Source: Morganella psychrotolerans
GTDB taxonomy: Bacteria; Pseudomonadota; Gammaproteobacteria; Enterobacterales; Enterobacteriaceae
Assembly: GCF_001676155.1 (NCBI RefSeq)
Contig: NZ_LZEW01000031.1
Location: 1-64,000 of the forward strand
Direction: 5' to 3'
Length of the DNA: 64,000 nt
Shown here: positions 9,538-22,375 of the stretch, one piece after another
How the letters are laid out: each line of letters begins with the position of its first letter
How positions within the stretch are numbered: the first letter of the stretch is position 1
Notes under the pieces: model-generated
Told to the model about the DNA's origin: nothing
Database searches by the model: none
What the model saw: only the letters and a program-made list of their open reading frames with translations
Program-made: the position numbers and the translations under genes

Positions 9538-11049
9538 ATGCAACGTTCAGAACGCATTGCACTGTTAAGCCGCCATCTGGAAACCGGCCTGTATGAACGC
9601 CAGCACGCCATCCGGCTCTGTTTATTAGCCACACTCAGCGGTGAGAGTGTTTTTTTGCTCGGTCCGCCGGGAATAGCCAAAAGTATGATTGCGCGGCGGA
9701 TGAAACAAATATTCAGTCATGCCCGCGCATTTGAATATCTGATGACCCGCTTTTCTACCCCGGAAGAGATTTTCGGTCCCCTTTCTATTCAGGCACTGAA
9801 AGATGAAGGGAAATATCAGCGCATCACACAAGGCTATCTGCCGGATGCGGAAATCGTTTTTCTTGATGAGATCTGGAAAGCCGGCCCGGCGATCCTCAAT
9901 ACACTGCTGACTGCGATTAATGAACGGAAATACCGCAATGGTAACAGTGAAGACACTATTCCCATGCGCTTGCTGGTGGCCGCGTCGAATGAACTGCCGG
10001 ACGATGACAGCAGCCTGGAAGCCCTTTATGACCGGATGCTTATCCGGCTGTGGCTCGATAAGTTGCAGGAAAAACAAAATTTCCGTGCCATGCTGAGCAA
10101 TACTCAGCGCGTACCCGAAGAGGTAATACCTGCTCATTTACAGGTTACGGATGAGGAATACCATCAGTGGCAGACTGAGATTGACAACATTGTGCTGACC
10201 GATCAGATATTCGAGCTTATTTACCAGTTACGCCGGGATATTGAGCGGCTGGATAACGCGCCCTATATTTCTGATCGCCGCTGGAAAAAAGCCCTGCGAT
10301 TATTACAGGCCAGTGCCTTTTTTAACGGGCACAGCAGTATCACACCCTTAGATCTGATCCTGCTGAAAGATTGCCTCTGGCATGATATGACCTCACTGAA
10401 ATCTATTCCGCAACTACTGACACAACTGATGAGCGAACAGGCTTACCAGCAGCGCAGCCTGCTGCTGAAACTGGAAAAACACTATCAGGAATGGCTTCTG
10501 GCGACACAAACACAACAGCTTCAGGAAGCATTCTGTGTCATCCGCAATTCAGGGCGCTTCGCGCGCAAAGCCAGTTATGCGTTACCGGATAACCAGCCGC
10601 CCGGTGCACTGACACTCTTTCTGCATACACCTCTCACATTACATGACATTACCGTTACGCATGTGATTATTGAGCGCAGTGCTTTTTATACCTTTTTTGA
10701 AAAAGGTGAGCACATCGCGGTGAAATTCAACGGGATCGGATTTACCCAGTCCGTTTCTGCCGTGATTAATGATAACGGACAGTTAATACTGCGCGATGTC
10801 AGTCTGCGCAGTTCCACACTGTTTCCAGCCGGAGAAAACCATCAGATGACGGATATTCAGAGACAAACCTGGCTCGATACTCTGTCACCCATCCGTCAGT
10901 CACTGGTACAACAGCGCCAGTTATTCGCACAGCATCAACCGGCACTGTTTATCAGCCATGAATGGATAGCCCTGATTGAAGAGAGCTTTCTGCCGGTTAC
11001 AGAACGCCTGGAACAACTGACACACCAGATAAGCGGTAACCAGTGTTAA
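9538..11049 (+). CDS. ravA: MoxR-type AAA+ ATPase RavA
   Basis: This 503-residue protein (E. coli RavA 498) has Walker A GPPGIAKS (residues 42-49), Walker B IVFLDE (106-111), sensor-1 [10 protein letters not shown] and a long C-terminal LARA/triple-helical region. RavA works with ViaA as a chaperone-like pair linked to respiratory complexes and binds inducible lysine decarboxylase in E. coli. Here it is the first gene of ravA-viaA, overlapping viaA by 7 nt. Confidence 0.93.
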   Translation: MQRSERIALLSRHLETGLYERQHAIRLCLLATLSGESVFLLGPPGIAKSMIARRMKQIFSHARAFEYLMTRFSTPEEIFGPLSIQALKDEGKYQRITQGYLPDAEIVFLDEIWKAGPAILNTLLTAINERKYRNGNSEDTIPMRLLVAASNELPDDDSSLEALYDRMLIRLWLDKLQEKQNFRAMLSNTQRVPEEVIPAHLQVTDEEYHQWQTEIDNIVLTDQIFELIYQLRRDIERLDNAPYISDRRWKKALRLLQASAFFNGHSSITPLDLILLKDCLWHDMTSLKSIPQLLTQLMSEQAYQQRSLLLKLEKHYQEWLLATQTQQLQEAFCVIRNSGRFARKASYALPDNQPPGALTLFLHTPLTLHDITVTHVIIERSAFYTFFEKGEHIAVKFNGIGFTQSVSAVINDNGQLILRDVSLRSSTLFPAGENHQMTDIQRQTWLDTLSPIRQSLVQQRQLFAQHQPALFISHEWIALIEESFLPVTERLEQLTHQISGNQC

Positions 11050-12498
11050 GTCTCTCGGCATTAGACCTGGCACTGGCAGTCAATGAAGGGGAGCTTATTG
11101 AAGAGATCCTCCTGACATTATTAGCCGCCCCGCAGTTAGCCTGGTTTTTTGAAAAACATCCGCGTCTGAAGCGGGCGGTATTGCACGACCTTCCTGCATG
11201 GCGGAAATCGCTGGAGGAACGGGTAAAAGAAGCGCTCGTTCCGGCCGCGCTGGCAGAAGAATTCCGCCTTTATCAACAAAGTATCAGTGCTGACCGCGTA
11301 GAGTTTTACCGCTTGTTACCCGGTGTGCTCACAGCCCTGTCAGAAAATAACTCCCCGTTTTCACCGGAAGCACACCGCCTGCACCGCGATGAACAGGAAA
11401 CCACCTCGCATCAGATTCTATTTAATCAGCGCTGGCGGCTGAGTCTTATCCTGCAGGTCACGACATACCACAAAAAAAATACTGGAGCAGGAAAAAGAAC
11501 AATTACTGGCTGAACTTCAGCAGCATCTGGCACTGAGCGGCAATTTAGATCCCATCATCAGTGAGAATGATCGCGCGTCCGGTAAGTTATGGGATCTGGC
11601 GAAAGGATCGCTAAAGCAACCTAAACAAACAGATGATCTTCTGCTGCGCTACAGCGAATTTCTGAAATCCCAGCCGGAGCTGGAAAAACTGGCGTCGCTA
11701 CTGGGGCGCAGCCAAACAGCAAAATCGGTTCCGGAAGAGAGCCATATACTTGAGCCATTCATAGTGACAGAACAGGTACCCGATTTTACACCGGAAGAAG
11801 TCAGCGGTGTCGGGCTGAGTGATGATGTACTGCGCCTGTTGCCGGCAGAACTGGCGTTTCTCGGCATAAGCGAGCTGGAACTGGAGTTTTACCGGAAACT
11901 GGCTGAAAAACAGTTATATACCTATCGCCTGCAAGGCGACCACTGGCAGGAGCGCCAGGTAATGCGCCCGGTTGTTCATCATCATGATGAACAACAGCCA
12001 CGCGGACCATTCATTATCTGTATCGATACATCAGGATCTATGGGCGGTTTCAATGAACGCTGTGCCAAAGCGTTTTGTCTGGCACTGGTGAAGATAGCGA
12101 TGGCTGATAACCGTCAGTGCCATGTGATGCTCTTCTCCACAGAACAGGTGCATTATGATTTTCTGGCGCGGGATGGTATCGAACAAATGACCCGTTTTCT
12201 GTTGCAGAGTTTTAAAGGCGGGACTGATCTGGCGTCCTGTCTGGCAGAAACAGCAAAACGGCTGGAGATGCCACAGTGGCGTGATGCGGATGTGGTTGTG
12301 ATGTCTGACTTTATTGCCCAGCGGTTGCCGGATGACGTGGTAAAACAGGTAAAACGTTCACAGTTACAGGGGAAACACCGCTTCCATGCGGTAGCCCTGT
12401 CCCATTACGGAAAGCCCGGTATCATGCGAATATTTGATCATATCTGGTGCTTTGATACCGGGTTAAAAACTCGTTTGCTGCGCCGGTTCAGACAGTGA
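11043..12498 (+). CDS. viaA: von Willebrand factor A protein ViaA, split by a frameshift
   Basis: The N-terminal part starts at a GTG (11043) overlapping the ravA stop ([20 protein letters not shown]) and ends prematurely after [14 protein letters not shown]. The C-terminal part contains the VWA domain with MIDAS motif DTSGSMGG and [10 protein letters not shown]. They meet at eight A (11472-11479). With seven the frame continues [18 protein letters not shown], as in the family, and the gene gives 484 residues (E. coli 483). ViaA partners RavA. Probably a sequence error, not an inactivated gene. Confidence 0.9.
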
Positions 12499-12521
12499 GC
12501 CGCAAAGCTCACCGGGAACAT

Positions 12522-13514
12522 TTACAGCATATCAGCGATAGTTTCGCGCACTTCCGGTGCCCAGACACTGCACTGTACCTGACCGATATGGCTGCGTTGC
12601 AGCAGTAACATCACCAGACGTGACTGACCAATCCCACCGCCGACAGTCTGCGGCATTTCACCGGCTGCCAGCGCTTTATGCCAGTCCAGCTCCATACGTA
12701 CCTGCTCACCGGTCAGATCCAGCTGACGGGCAAGTGTGACCGGGTCCACGCGGATCCCCATGGAAGATAACTCAAACGCATCCTGTAATATCGGGTTCCA
12801 CACCAGGATATCCCCATTTAACCCTTTATAACCGTCGCTGTTTTCAGTCGTCCAGTCATCGTAATCAGGTGCACGGACGTCGTGTGATTCACCGTGTGAT
12901 AATTTACCGCCGATGCCGATTAGGAATACGGCACCCAGCTCTTTCGCGATGGCGCGCTCACGACCTTTGGCATCAAGATCCGGATAACGCGCAAGCAGTT
13001 CTTCAGAGTGAATAAAATGAATTTGGTCCGGCAGGAACGGTGTCAGACCAAATTCCGTACTTACTGCAAGTTCTGTTTCTTTTATTGTCTGATATATTTT
13101 ACTCACTGTCTGCTTCAGATAAGGCAACGTGCGCTCCTCATCTGCCATCACTTTTTCCCAGTCCCACTGATCAACATACACAGAGTGGATTGGGGTTAAG
13201 CGATCCTCATCAGGACGCAACGCTTTCATATCGGTGTACAAACCCTGTCCCGGCTGAAAATCAAAACGCCCTAACGTTTTACGTTTCCATTTAGCCAGTG
13301 AATGTACAACTTCAAAGGTTGAGCCCGGCAATGATTTAACTTTCACCTGAACCGCTTTCTCACTTCCGGATAAATTATCCTGAGTACCATCACCCACGCG
13401 GCTTAAAATAGGTCCCTGAACTTCAATCAGGCCCAGTTGTTTTTCCAGCAGACGTGAAAAATACGATTTCACAAAGCTGATTTGTTGCTGCTGTCGGATG
13501 AATGATTTTTCCAT
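12522..13514 (-). CDS. asnA: Ammonia-dependent asparagine synthetase A
   Basis: A 330-residue class-II aminoacyl-tRNA-synthetase-like enzyme making Asn from Asp, ATP and ammonia. Start [19 protein letters not shown] at 13514 matches the E. coli start and length. Earlier in-frame codons belong to the promoter region. Motifs [28 protein letters not shown] and GGGIGQSRL are all present. It is divergent from its regulator asnC and converges on viaA. Confidence 0.95.
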   Translation of the reverse strand: MEKSFIRQQQQISFVKSYFSRLLEKQLGLIEVQGPILSRVGDGTQDNLSGSEKAVQVKVKSLPGSTFEVVHSLAKWKRKTLGRFDFQPGQGLYTDMKALRPDEDRLTPIHSVYVDQWDWEKVMADEERTLPYLKQTVSKIYQTIKETELAVSTEFGLTPFLPDQIHFIHSEELLARYPDLDAKGRERAIAKELGAVFLIGIGGKLSHGESHDVRAPDYDDWTTENSDGYKGLNGDILVWNPILQDAFELSSMGIRVDPVTLARQLDLTGEQVRMELDWHKALAAGEMPQTVGGGIGQSRLVMLLLQRSHIGQVQCSVWAPEVRETIADML

Positions 13515-13677
13515 GATAATAATCCTTGTTATGCGGAACATGTATTGCCTGTGAGATAGATTAAGCAACAGAATAGGGTATAAATTCAATATACTTTAGC
13601 AAAAATACCCTTTACCATTTATAAAATTCATTTTAATGGTGCTTAAAATGAATTTTCGCTAATTTAGAGGGCTTAAA

Positions 13678-14139
13678 ATGACCGAAATTTATCAGATCGA
13701 TAATCTGGACCGTGACATACTTCACGCTTTAATGGCAAATGCCCGCACACCTTATGCAGAATTAGCTAAAAAATTCGCCGTCAGTCCGGGAACCATTCAT
13801 GTCCGCGTCGAAAAAATGAAGCAGGCTGGTATCATCACCGGAACCCGGGTAGATATAAGTGCAAAGCACCTGGGCTTTGATGTGACCTGTTTTATCGGCA
13901 TCATCCTGAAAAGTGCCAAAGACTATCCCACCGCTCTGACAAAACTCGATAAGCTTGAAGAAGTGGTTGAAGTCTATTACACCACCGGACAGTACAGTAT
14001 TTTTATTAAAGTGATGTGTAAAACGATCGAGTCACTTCAGGATGTACTTATCAACAAGATCCAGAGTATTGATGAAATACAGTCCACCGAAACACTTATC
14101 TCCTTACAAAACCCGATCATACGAACGATCCATCCGTAA
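13678..14139 (+). CDS. asnC: AsnC, Lrp-family regulator of asnA
   Basis: 153 residues: an N-terminal helix-turn-helix (DRDILHALMANARTPYAELAKKFAVSPGTIHVRVEKM) and a C-terminal RAM/AsnC ligand domain. In E. coli AsnC activates asnA and responds to asparagine. The 163-bp gap to asnA is shared by divergent promoters. Same order as E. coli (asnA<-, asnC->, mioC->). Confidence 0.95.
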   Translation: MTEIYQIDNLDRDILHALMANARTPYAELAKKFAVSPGTIHVRVEKMKQAGIITGTRVDISAKHLGFDVTCFIGIILKSAKDYPTALTKLDKLEEVVEVYYTTGQYSIFIKVMCKTIESLQDVLINKIQSIDEIQSTETLISLQNPIIRTIHP

Positions 14140-14228
14140 GAAAAAAAATGTTATAACCACAATATCCACAGGTAGATCCCAGCTGTTTCACAGAGTACAA
14201 TGGCGGCTCTTTACAGCCGGGGATCACC

Positions 14229-14672
14229 ATGACCACAGTTACACTCATCAGCGGAAGTACAATGGGCAGCGCAGAATATGTCGCTGAGCATGTTGCAGAA
14301 ATACTGGATAACAGCGGGTTTACCACCGATGTACAGCATGGTCCTGAACTGAATGATGTTCCGCAGCAGAACTGCACCTGGTTAATAGTCGCATCAACGC
14401 ATGGTGCAGGTGACCTTCCTGAAAATATTCAGCCATTCGCTGACGCCCTGCGTGAGCAGAAACCTGATCTGAGCAGCGTCCGCTATGGTGCTGTCGGGAT
14501 CGGCAGCAGTGAATATGATACTTTTTGCGGTGCAATCCGGACGCTCGATACCCTTCTAGCTTCTCTGGGCGCGCAAAAAATAGGTGAATCACTCGAAATA
14601 GATATCCAGAAACATGAGATTCCTGAAGATCCCGCGGAGATCTGGATCAAAGAATGGATAAATTTGTGCTGA
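14229..14672 (+). CDS. mioC: Flavodoxin-like FMN protein MioC
   Basis: 147 residues with the FMN phosphate loop SGSTMGSAEYVAE and the flavodoxin segments ASTHGAGDLPENIQPF and GVGSSEYDTFCGA type (here GIGSSEYDTFCGA). In E. coli MioC supports biotin synthase in vitro, and transcription from its promoter runs into oriC. Here too it is immediately adjacent to and points at oriC. Confidence 0.94.
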   Translation: MTTVTLISGSTMGSAEYVAEHVAEILDNSGFTTDVQHGPELNDVPQQNCTWLIVASTHGAGDLPENIQPFADALREQKPDLSSVRYGAVGIGSSEYDTFCGAIRTLDTLLASLGAQKIGESLEIDIQKHEIPEDPAEIWIKEWINLC

Positions 14673-14697
14673 TTTGCTGATAAAAACAGCAGTCAGA

Positions 14698-14941
14698 TGT
14701 GGATAACTCTGGGATCAACCTGCGATCAACCGGTAGTTATTCACTGAATAAGATCGCCTCTCCTACCCCCCTGTGGATAAACAGGTCTTTTAACCCCAGC
14801 TTATACGCGCCGGGATCAACGGAACCTCACAGGAAAGGATCCTTTACAGTTAAATGATCTGTATAGGGATTTTTCACTTATCCACAGAAGACCACGATCC
14901 TAATAAAAGATCTAATAAAGAGATCTTTAAATAAAAAGATC
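14698..14941. other. Chromosomal replication origin oriC
   Basis: This interval, between mioC and mnmG, is a close match in layout to E. coli oriC (245 bp) read on the minus strand. Perfect TTATCCACA DnaA boxes lie at 14698-14706 (R4-like, minus), 14772-14780 (R2-like, minus) and 14878-14886 (R1-like, plus). Next to R1 are three consecutive AT-rich 13-mers of the GATCTnTTnTTTT type at 14900-14912, 14913-14925 and 14929-14941. The conserved GTTATTCAC/CCGGTTGATC block lies near 14724-14745. About a dozen GATC sites serve Dam and SeqA. Confidence 0.96.
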
Positions 14942-15043
14942 TTTAAATAATTACCCGGCTCATACCGCACATGGTCAGACACCACGAGTTGAGTTATATT
15001 CTTTCCCCCGATGCACAACTGCATTTTGTAATGAAGGTTTAAC

Positions 15044-16933
15044 ATGTTTTATCCGGATCATTTTGACGTCATAGTTATCGGTGGTGGCCATGCCGGTACT
15101 GAAGCTGCAATGGCTGCTGCACGAATGGGTCGTCAAACTCTTTTGCTGACTCACAATATCGACACTCTGGGTCAGATGTCCTGCAACCCTGCTATCGGTG
15201 GGATCGGCAAGGGACATCTGGTAAAAGAGATCGATGCGCTGGGCGGACTGATGGCACATGCCACTGACTGCGCCGGTATTCAGTTCAGAACGCTCAATAA
15301 CAGCAAAGGACCGGCTGTTCATGCCACCCGTGCTCAGGCTGACCGTGTGCTTTACCGGCAAGCAGTCAGAATGGCTCTGGAAAACCAGCCTAACCTGACA
15401 ATCTTCCAGCAACCGGTTGAAGATCTTATCGTTGATAACGATATTGTGACGGGCGCCGTAACCAAAATGGGACTGAAATTCAGGGCAAAATCGATTGTGC
15501 TGACAGTCGGGACATTCCTGGACGGCAAAATTCATATCGGACTGGAAAACTACAGCGGTGGTCGTGCCGGTGATCCGCCATCCGTTTCCCTGTCACACCG
15601 TCTGCGGGAATTACCGCTGCGTGTTGGTCGTCTGAAAACAGGTACACCACCACGCATTGACGCACGAACTATTGATTTTACTCAGTTGGCCGCTCAATAC
15701 GGTGATAATCCGGAGCCGGTTTTCTCGTTCATGGGAAATGTGGATGAGCATCCGGAACAGATGCCGTGCCACATCACCTACACCAATGAAAAAACTCACG
15801 ATGTTATTCGTCAGAATTTAGATCGCAGCCCGATGTATGCCGGTGTGATCGAAGGGATCGGGCCGCGTTACTGCCCGTCCATTGAAGATAAAGTGATGCG
15901 GTTTGCTGATCGTAATCAGCACCAGATTTTCCTGGAGCCGGAAGGGCTGACCAGCAATGAGATTTACCCTAACGGGATCTCCACCAGCCTGCCGTTTGAT
16001 GTGCAGATGAAAATCGTTCATTCGATGAAAGGCCTGGAAAATGCACAAATTGTTCGTCCCGGTTATGCCATCGAATATGATTTCTTTGACCCCCGCGACC
16101 TGAAACAAACGCTGGAAAGCAAACATCTGCACGGCTTATTCTTTGCCGGTCAGATTAACGGCACAACGGGCTACGAAGAAGCTGCAGCTCAGGGCTTACT
16201 GGCAGGACTGAATGCTGCCCGTTATGCGGCTGAACAGGAAGGCTGGTTCCCGCGTCGTGATCAGGCATATATCGGCGTACTGGTTGACGATCTCTGTACA
16301 CTCGGTACCAAAGAACCGTACCGGATGTTTACGTCCCGTGCGGAATACCGCCTGATGCTGCGTGAAGATAACGCAGATGCCCGCCTGACCGAAACAGGTC
16401 GTGAATTAGGGCTGGTGGATGATGCACGCTGGATCAATTTCTGCGAAAAAATGGAGTTGATCGAAAAAGAACGTCAGCGCCTGCGCGATATCCGTGTACA
16501 TCCGCAATCAGAATCAGTTAAAGAGATCAACGCGATCCTGAACGCTCCATTGTCAAAAGAAGCCAGCGGGGAAGACCTTCTCCGTCGTCCGGAAATGGAC
16601 TACGCCGGTCTGATGACGCTGAGTACCTTTGCGCCTGGTCTGAATTCTCCGGTTGCTGCTCAGCAGGTGGAAATTCAGGTGAAATATGAAGGGTATATTT
16701 CCCGTCAGCAGGAAGAAATCCAGCGTCAGTTACGCAATGAGAATGCCACTCTGCCGGATGATATCGATTATCGTCAGGTGTCCGGTCTTTCTAACGAAGT
16801 AGTGGCCAAGCTCATCGATCATAAACCGACATCCATCGGACAAGCTTCCAGGATTTCAGGTATCACACCGGCGGCAATTTCAATTTTGCTTATCTGGCTG
16901 AAGAAACAGGGACTTTTGCGGCGGAGTGCGTAA
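15044..16933 (+). CDS. mnmG: tRNA uridine-34 cmnm5 modification enzyme MnmG (GidA)
   Basis: 629 residues, the E. coli length. N-terminal FAD site [19 protein letters not shown], signature [16 protein letters not shown], catalytic-Cys regions [13 protein letters not shown] and [21 protein letters not shown], and a C-terminal helical domain that binds MnmE. With MnmE (50232-51610 here) it adds carboxymethylaminomethyl groups at U34 of certain tRNAs. First gene on the far side of oriC. Confidence 0.97.
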   Translation: MFYPDHFDVIVIGGGHAGTEAAMAAARMGRQTLLLTHNIDTLGQMSCNPAIGGIGKGHLVKEIDALGGLMAHATDCAGIQFRTLNNSKGPAVHATRAQADRVLYRQAVRMALENQPNLTIFQQPVEDLIVDNDIVTGAVTKMGLKFRAKSIVLTVGTFLDGKIHIGLENYSGGRAGDPPSVSLSHRLRELPLRVGRLKTGTPPRIDARTIDFTQLAAQYGDNPEPVFSFMGNVDEHPEQMPCHITYTNEKTHDVIRQNLDRSPMYAGVIEGIGPRYCPSIEDKVMRFADRNQHQIFLEPEGLTSNEIYPNGISTSLPFDVQMKIVHSMKGLENAQIVRPGYAIEYDFFDPRDLKQTLESKHLHGLFFAGQINGTTGYEEAAAQGLLAGLNAARYAAEQEGWFPRRDQAYIGVLVDDLCTLGTKEPYRMFTSRAEYRLMLREDNADARLTETGRELGLVDDARWINFCEKMELIEKERQRLRDIRVHPQSESVKEINAILNAPLSKEASGEDLLRRPEMDYAGLMTLSTFAPGLNSPVAAQQVEIQVKYEGYISRQQEEIQRQLRNENATLPDDIDYRQVSGLSNEVVAKLIDHKPTSIGQASRISGITPAAISILLIWLKKQGLLRRSA

Positions 16934-17563
16934 GTGATGAATGATTTACACCAACAATTATCTGCGTTGCTGCGCAGCGCGGATATCCAGCTGACCGATC
17001 AGCAAAAGCAGCAACTGGTCGGCTATGTGGATATGCTTCACAAGTGGAACAAAGCCTACAATCTGACATCGGTACGCCAGCCGGAACAGATGCTGGTGCG
17101 CCATATCATGGACAGCATCGTTGTTAATCCGCACCTGACCGGCAGCCGGTTTATTGATGTCGGTACAGGGGCTGGTCTGCCGGGTGTTCCGCTGGCGATT
17201 GTCCGCCCCGATGCGCATTTTGTCCTGCTGGACAGCCTGGGTAAGCGCATACGCTTTCTCAAGCAGGTTCAGCATGAGCTGGGGCTGACAAACATCGAAC
17301 CGGTTCAGTGCCGTGCTGAAGAGTATCAGGGCGAACTGTTTGACGGGGTCATCAGCCGGGCATTTGCCTCGCTGGACGATATGCTCAAATGGTGCCGGCA
17401 TTTATCTGCGACAGATAACGGACGATTTTTTGCACTGAAAGGAAATGTTCCGCAGGAGGAACTGACCCGGTTACCTGAAGGTATTTCTCTGGTGAATGTG
17501 GAGAAATTATCGGTTCCGCAACTTGATGAACAACGCCATCTGGTGATTCTTAAAGCAAATTGA
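16934..17563 (+). CDS. rsmG: 16S rRNA G527 N7-methyltransferase RsmG (GidB)
   Basis: 209 residues with the SAM-binding motif [17 protein letters not shown] and the N-terminal [15 protein letters not shown] box. The GTG at 16934 follows the mnmG stop directly and has better Shine-Dalgarno spacing (GGAG about 8 nt upstream) than the ATG at 16937. Either could be the start. It methylates G527 of 16S rRNA; its loss is a classical low-level streptomycin-resistance route. Confidence 0.95.
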   Translation: MMNDLHQQLSALLRSADIQLTDQQKQQLVGYVDMLHKWNKAYNLTSVRQPEQMLVRHIMDSIVVNPHLTGSRFIDVGTGAGLPGVPLAIVRPDAHFVLLDSLGKRIRFLKQVQHELGLTNIEPVQCRAEEYQGELFDGVISRAFASLDDMLKWCRHLSATDNGRFFALKGNVPQEELTRLPEGISLVNVEKLSVPQLDEQRHLVILKAN

Positions 17564-17596
17564 GTTTGCTGTACATCAAAAAATTGAAATATATTT

Positions 17597-17640
17597 AAGG
17601 GGTCGGAGTCAGCGCATTTTCTGCACCACCCCTTTATTTT
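17597..17640 (+). terminator. Probable terminator after rsmG
   Basis: AAGGGGT (17597-17603) pairs with ACCCCTT (17628-17634) across a 24-nt loop, followed by TATTTTTAT. The loop is long, so efficiency is uncertain. Beyond it (17641-18042) is an AT-rich stretch without a credible gene. Confidence 0.55.
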
Positions 17641-18042
17641 TATCGGTTTGAAAATAAAATGCGTAACGGTGACGTTACAAAGTGACAACCGGTGGCAGAG
17701 TAAATATTGGTCTGTTTTTATACCGAAAAAATGATAGCAGACAAATTTTCCCGATAATCTATTTTTTCAAAAAAAATTATTTAATTTAAAATTAATCTGT
17801 AAATATCAGATTGCCATTTAAATATTTAATTAACCTTTTGATTGGTATTACTATTTTAACCACCGTTAATCGCTATAAAATGTTAATTCAACTAATGTAT
17901 TTTATGTTATGTGATTTTTATCACGTTTCAAAAATGAGTTGCGCATCGTATTCTGAGGTAAGGTAGACTCTCTTTTTTTATACGATTTGTGGTGGATGCA
18001 GAGAAATTAATTTTTTTATTCACTTTTTTCGCTACTTATTGA

Positions 18043-18070
18043 TTGAAAACAATCTGACTGCCCGTATAAT
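18043..18070 (+). promoter_or_regulatory. Probable main promoter of the atp operon
   Basis: TTGAAA (18043-18048), a 16-bp spacer and a perfect TATAAT (18065-18070) lie about 100 bp before atpI, downstream of T-rich sequence. It is the best sigma-70 match in the gap. Confidence 0.65.
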
Positions 18071-18167
18071 TTGCACGTTTTTGTCTCTTGACACTCTCGC
18101 GCAAAGGCAGTTTTATACATCATCAGTAAGCCTGACTCTAAAGGTGCATACGGGGAAAATAAATGTC

Positions 18168-18545
18168 ATGTCTGTCTCCCTTTTTAACGGAAAATTGACT
18201 AAAAAACTGTTATTTTTGCAGTTTATGACGTTTGTTGTACTTAGTGCGCTTTTTTGCATAAAAAGTATCGAATGGGGTGCTTCCGCGCTGGCCGGGGGAG
18301 TTGCTGCATGGATACCGAATGCGATTTTTCTGCTGATTAGTAACCGGCAGAAAGCGCATGAGGAATTGCAGTCGTACCGGATTGCATGGTTTTTTGTACT
18401 GGGGGAAGGGTTTAAAGTTATCTTAGCGATAGCGATACTGATGGTTGCTTTAGGAGTGTTTAAAGCGGCAGTTGTACCACTTGTACTGACCTATTTAGCG
18501 GTGCTTTTTGTGCAGATTATTGCACCGGCCGTGCTAAGCCGTTAG
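18168..18545 (+). CDS. atpI: ATP synthase accessory protein AtpI
   Basis: 125 residues with four predicted transmembrane helices, starting MSVSLFNGKLTKKLL like E. coli AtpI (126). It is a non-essential helper of c-ring assembly. The start at 18168 is chosen by the E. coli match; in-frame sequence upstream is promoter DNA. First gene of atpIBEFHAGDC. Confidence 0.9.
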   Translation: MSVSLFNGKLTKKLLFLQFMTFVVLSALFCIKSIEWGASALAGGVAAWIPNAIFLLISNRQKAHEELQSYRIAWFFVLGEGFKVILAIAILMVALGVFKAAVVPLVLTYLAVLFVQIIAPAVLSR

Positions 18546-18554
18546 CGGTTTTAA

Positions 18555-19691
<1,137 letters not shown>

Positions 19692-19749
19692 TGACGCGGC
19701 TTCACCCTGATATTTACATCAACTCAATTAACAAAAGAGGTATTGTGCT

Positions 19750-20220
19750 GTGAATCTTAACGCAACAATCCTCGGCCAGGCCATCGCGTTTGTCCTGTTT
19801 GTTTTGTTCTGTATGAAGTTTGTATGGCCACCGATTATGGCGGCCATTGAAAAGCGTCAAAAAGAAATTGCTGACGGTTTATCTTCCGCAGAACGTGCTA
19901 AAAAGGACCTGGACTTAGCGCAAGCCAATGCGACCGACCAAATGAAAAAAGCGAAAGCGGAAGCATCTGCCCTCATCGATCAAGCGAATAAACAACGCGC
20001 TCAGATTATCGATGAAGCAAAAGCAGAAGCGGAAGTTGAGCGTAGCAAAATCGTTGCTCAGGCACAGGCGGAAATTGACGCCGAACGCAAACGGGCACGG
20101 GAAGAGTTACGCAAGCAGGTCGCCATTTTAGCTGTCGCGGGTGCCGAGAAAATTATTGAACGTACCGTGGATGAAGCTGCTAACAGCGACATCGTTGATA
20201 AACTTGTCGCTGAACTGTAA
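19750..20220 (+). CDS. atpF: F1Fo ATP synthase subunit b
   Basis: 156 residues starting at a GTG: one N-terminal transmembrane helix (about residues 5-27) followed by a long charged, alanine-rich coiled coil that forms the peripheral stalk dimer. Same length as E. coli b. Confidence 0.96.
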   Translation: MNLNATILGQAIAFVLFVLFCMKFVWPPIMAAIEKRQKEIADGLSSAERAKKDLDLAQANATDQMKKAKAEASALIDQANKQRAQIIDEAKAEAEVERSKIVAQAQAEIDAERKRAREELRKQVAILAVAGAEKIIERTVDEAANSDIVDKLVAEL

Positions 20221-20232
20221 GGAGGATGGGGC

Positions 20233-20766
20233 ATGTCTGAAATCGTTACTGTAGCTCGCCCCTACGCCAAAGCAGCTTTTGACTTTGCTGTGGAAAGCCG
20301 GGCCGTTGAAAAATGGCAGGACATGCTTTCGTTCACCGCTGAAGTGGCGCGCAATGAGCAGATCGAAGATCTGATTTCCGGTTCGTTTGCACCGGAAACC
20401 CTGGCTCAGGCGTTCATCACTGTATGCGGTGATCAAATCGATGAGCATGTTCAGAACCTGGTTCGTATCATGGCTGAGAACGGGCGCTTAGTGACCCTGC
20501 CGGAAGTTTGCCGTCAGTTCGCATCACTGCGGGCTGCGCTGGAGTCAACTGTTGAAGTTGAAGTAACTTCAGCCGCTGAGCTCAATGAACAGCAGCTGGC
20601 GAAAATTTCTGCAGCGATGGAAAAACGTCTGTCACGCAAAGTTAAGCTGAATTGCAAAATTGATAAGTCTGTTATCGCGGGGTTTGTATTGCGAGCAGGT
20701 GACCTTGTCATCGACAACAGCATTCGCAATCGACTCGAGCGTTTAGCCGACGTCTTGCAGTCTTAA
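20233..20766 (+). CDS. atpH: F1Fo ATP synthase subunit delta
   Basis: 177 residues, E. coli length. The N-terminal helical domain begins [14 protein letters not shown]. It caps the alpha3beta3 head and ties it to the b stalk. A GGAGG lies 8 nt before the ATG. Confidence 0.96.
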   Translation: MSEIVTVARPYAKAAFDFAVESRAVEKWQDMLSFTAEVARNEQIEDLISGSFAPETLAQAFITVCGDQIDEHVQNLVRIMAENGRLVTLPEVCRQFASLRAALESTVEVEVTSAAELNEQQLAKISAAMEKRLSRKVKLNCKIDKSVIAGFVLRAGDLVIDNSIRNRLERLADVLQS

Positions 20767-20780
20767 GGGGACTGGAGCAT

Positions 20781-22322
20781 ATGCAACTGAATTCCACCGA
20801 AATCAGCGAACTGATCAAGCAGCGCATTGCTCAGTTCAATGTTGTGAGCGAGGCTCACAACGAAGGTACGATTGTTTCCGTCAATGACGGTATCATTCGT
20901 GTCCACGGTTTAGCCGAGGTTATGCAGGGTGAGATGATCTCTCTGCCGGGTAACCGTTATGCAATTGCACTGAACTTAGAGCGTGACTCTGTTGGTGCGG
21001 TTGTTATGGGTCCGTATGCCGACTTAGCAGAAGGCATGAAAGTTAAGTGTACCGGTCGTATCCTGGAAGTTCCTGTTGGCCGTGGTCTGTTAGGCCGCGT
21101 GGTTAACACTCTGGGTGAACCTATTGATGGTAAAGGTCCGGTTGACAATGATGGGTTCTCACCTATTGAGGTTATCGCACCGGGTGTTATCGAGCGTCAG
21201 TCTGTTGATCAGCCTGTACAAACCGGTTACAAATCTGTCGATGCGATGATTCCTATCGGCCGTGGTCAGCGTGAGCTGATCATCGGTGACCGTCAGACGG
21301 GTAAAACCGCACTGGCAATCGATGCAATCATCAATCAGCGTGATTCTGAAATCAAATGTATTTACGTTGCGATTGGTCAGAAAGCATCCACTATTGCAAA
21401 CGTTGTCCGCAAATTAGAAGAACACAATGCCCTGGCTAACACTATTGTTGTCGTGGCGAGTGCGTCTGAATCTGCGGCACTGCAATATCTGGCTCCGTAT
21501 TCTGGTTGTGCGATGGGCGAATACTTCCGTGACCGCGGTGAAGATGCGTTAATCATTTATGATGACTTATCTAAACAGGCTGTTGCTTACCGTCAGATTT
21601 CCCTGCTGCTGCGCCGTCCACCGGGACGTGAAGCATACCCGGGTGACGTTTTCTACCTGCACTCCCGTCTTCTGGAGCGTGCTGCGCGTGTAAACGCAGA
21701 ATATGTGGAAGCGTACACGAAAGGTGAAGTGAAAGGTCGGACAGGGTCACTGACTGCACTGCCTATCATTGAAACTCAGGGCGGAGATGTTTCTGCGTTC
21801 GTTCCGACGAACGTTATCTCTATCACTGATGGTCAGATCTTCCTGGAGTCGAGCCTGTTCAACGCCGGTATCCGTCCTGCGGTTAACCCGGGGATCTCTG
21901 TATCCCGTGTGGGTGGTGCTGCACAGACTAAGATCATGAAAAAACTGTCCGGGGGTATCCGTACCGCTCTGGCACAGTATCGTGAACTGGCGGCGTTCTC
22001 ACAGTTCGCATCTGACCTTGATGATGCAACCCGTAAACAACTTGACCACGGTCAGAAAGTTACCGAGTTGCTCAAGCAGAAACAGTACGCACCAATGTCA
22101 GTGGCACAACAGTCTCTGTCACTGTATGCCGCTGAGCGTGGTTACCTGGAAGACATCGAATTATCTAAAGTCGTGCCGTTTGAAGCAGCACTGATTGGCT
22201 ATGCCATGCGTGAACATGCTGATCTTCTTAAAGAAATCGACCAGACGGGTAGCTATAACGATGATATCGAAGCGAAGTTGAAAAACGTCCTCGATACCTT
22301 CAAGGCAACTCAGTCCTGGTAA
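20781..22322 (+). CDS. atpA: F1Fo ATP synthase subunit alpha
   Basis: 513 residues, identical in length to E. coli. Non-catalytic nucleotide site with P-loop [13 protein letters not shown] and the signature [14 protein letters not shown]. Forms the alpha3beta3 hexamer. Confidence 0.98.
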   Translation: MQLNSTEISELIKQRIAQFNVVSEAHNEGTIVSVNDGIIRVHGLAEVMQGEMISLPGNRYAIALNLERDSVGAVVMGPYADLAEGMKVKCTGRILEVPVGRGLLGRVVNTLGEPIDGKGPVDNDGFSPIEVIAPGVIERQSVDQPVQTGYKSVDAMIPIGRGQRELIIGDRQTGKTALAIDAIINQRDSEIKCIYVAIGQKASTIANVVRKLEEHNALANTIVVVASASESAALQYLAPYSGCAMGEYFRDRGEDALIIYDDLSKQAVAYRQISLLLRRPPGREAYPGDVFYLHSRLLERAARVNAEYVEAYTKGEVKGRTGSLTALPIIETQGGDVSAFVPTNVISITDGQIFLESSLFNAGIRPAVNPGISVSRVGGAAQTKIMKKLSGGIRTALAQYRELAAFSQFASDLDDATRKQLDHGQKVTELLKQKQYAPMSVAQQSLSLYAAERGYLEDIELSKVVPFEAALIGYAMREHADLLKEIDQTGSYNDDIEAKLKNVLDTFKATQSW

Positions 22323-22375
22323 TACTAAACGGTCTGTGTGAACAACGCAGGCCGTCTGGTTCATGAGGAGAGCAA

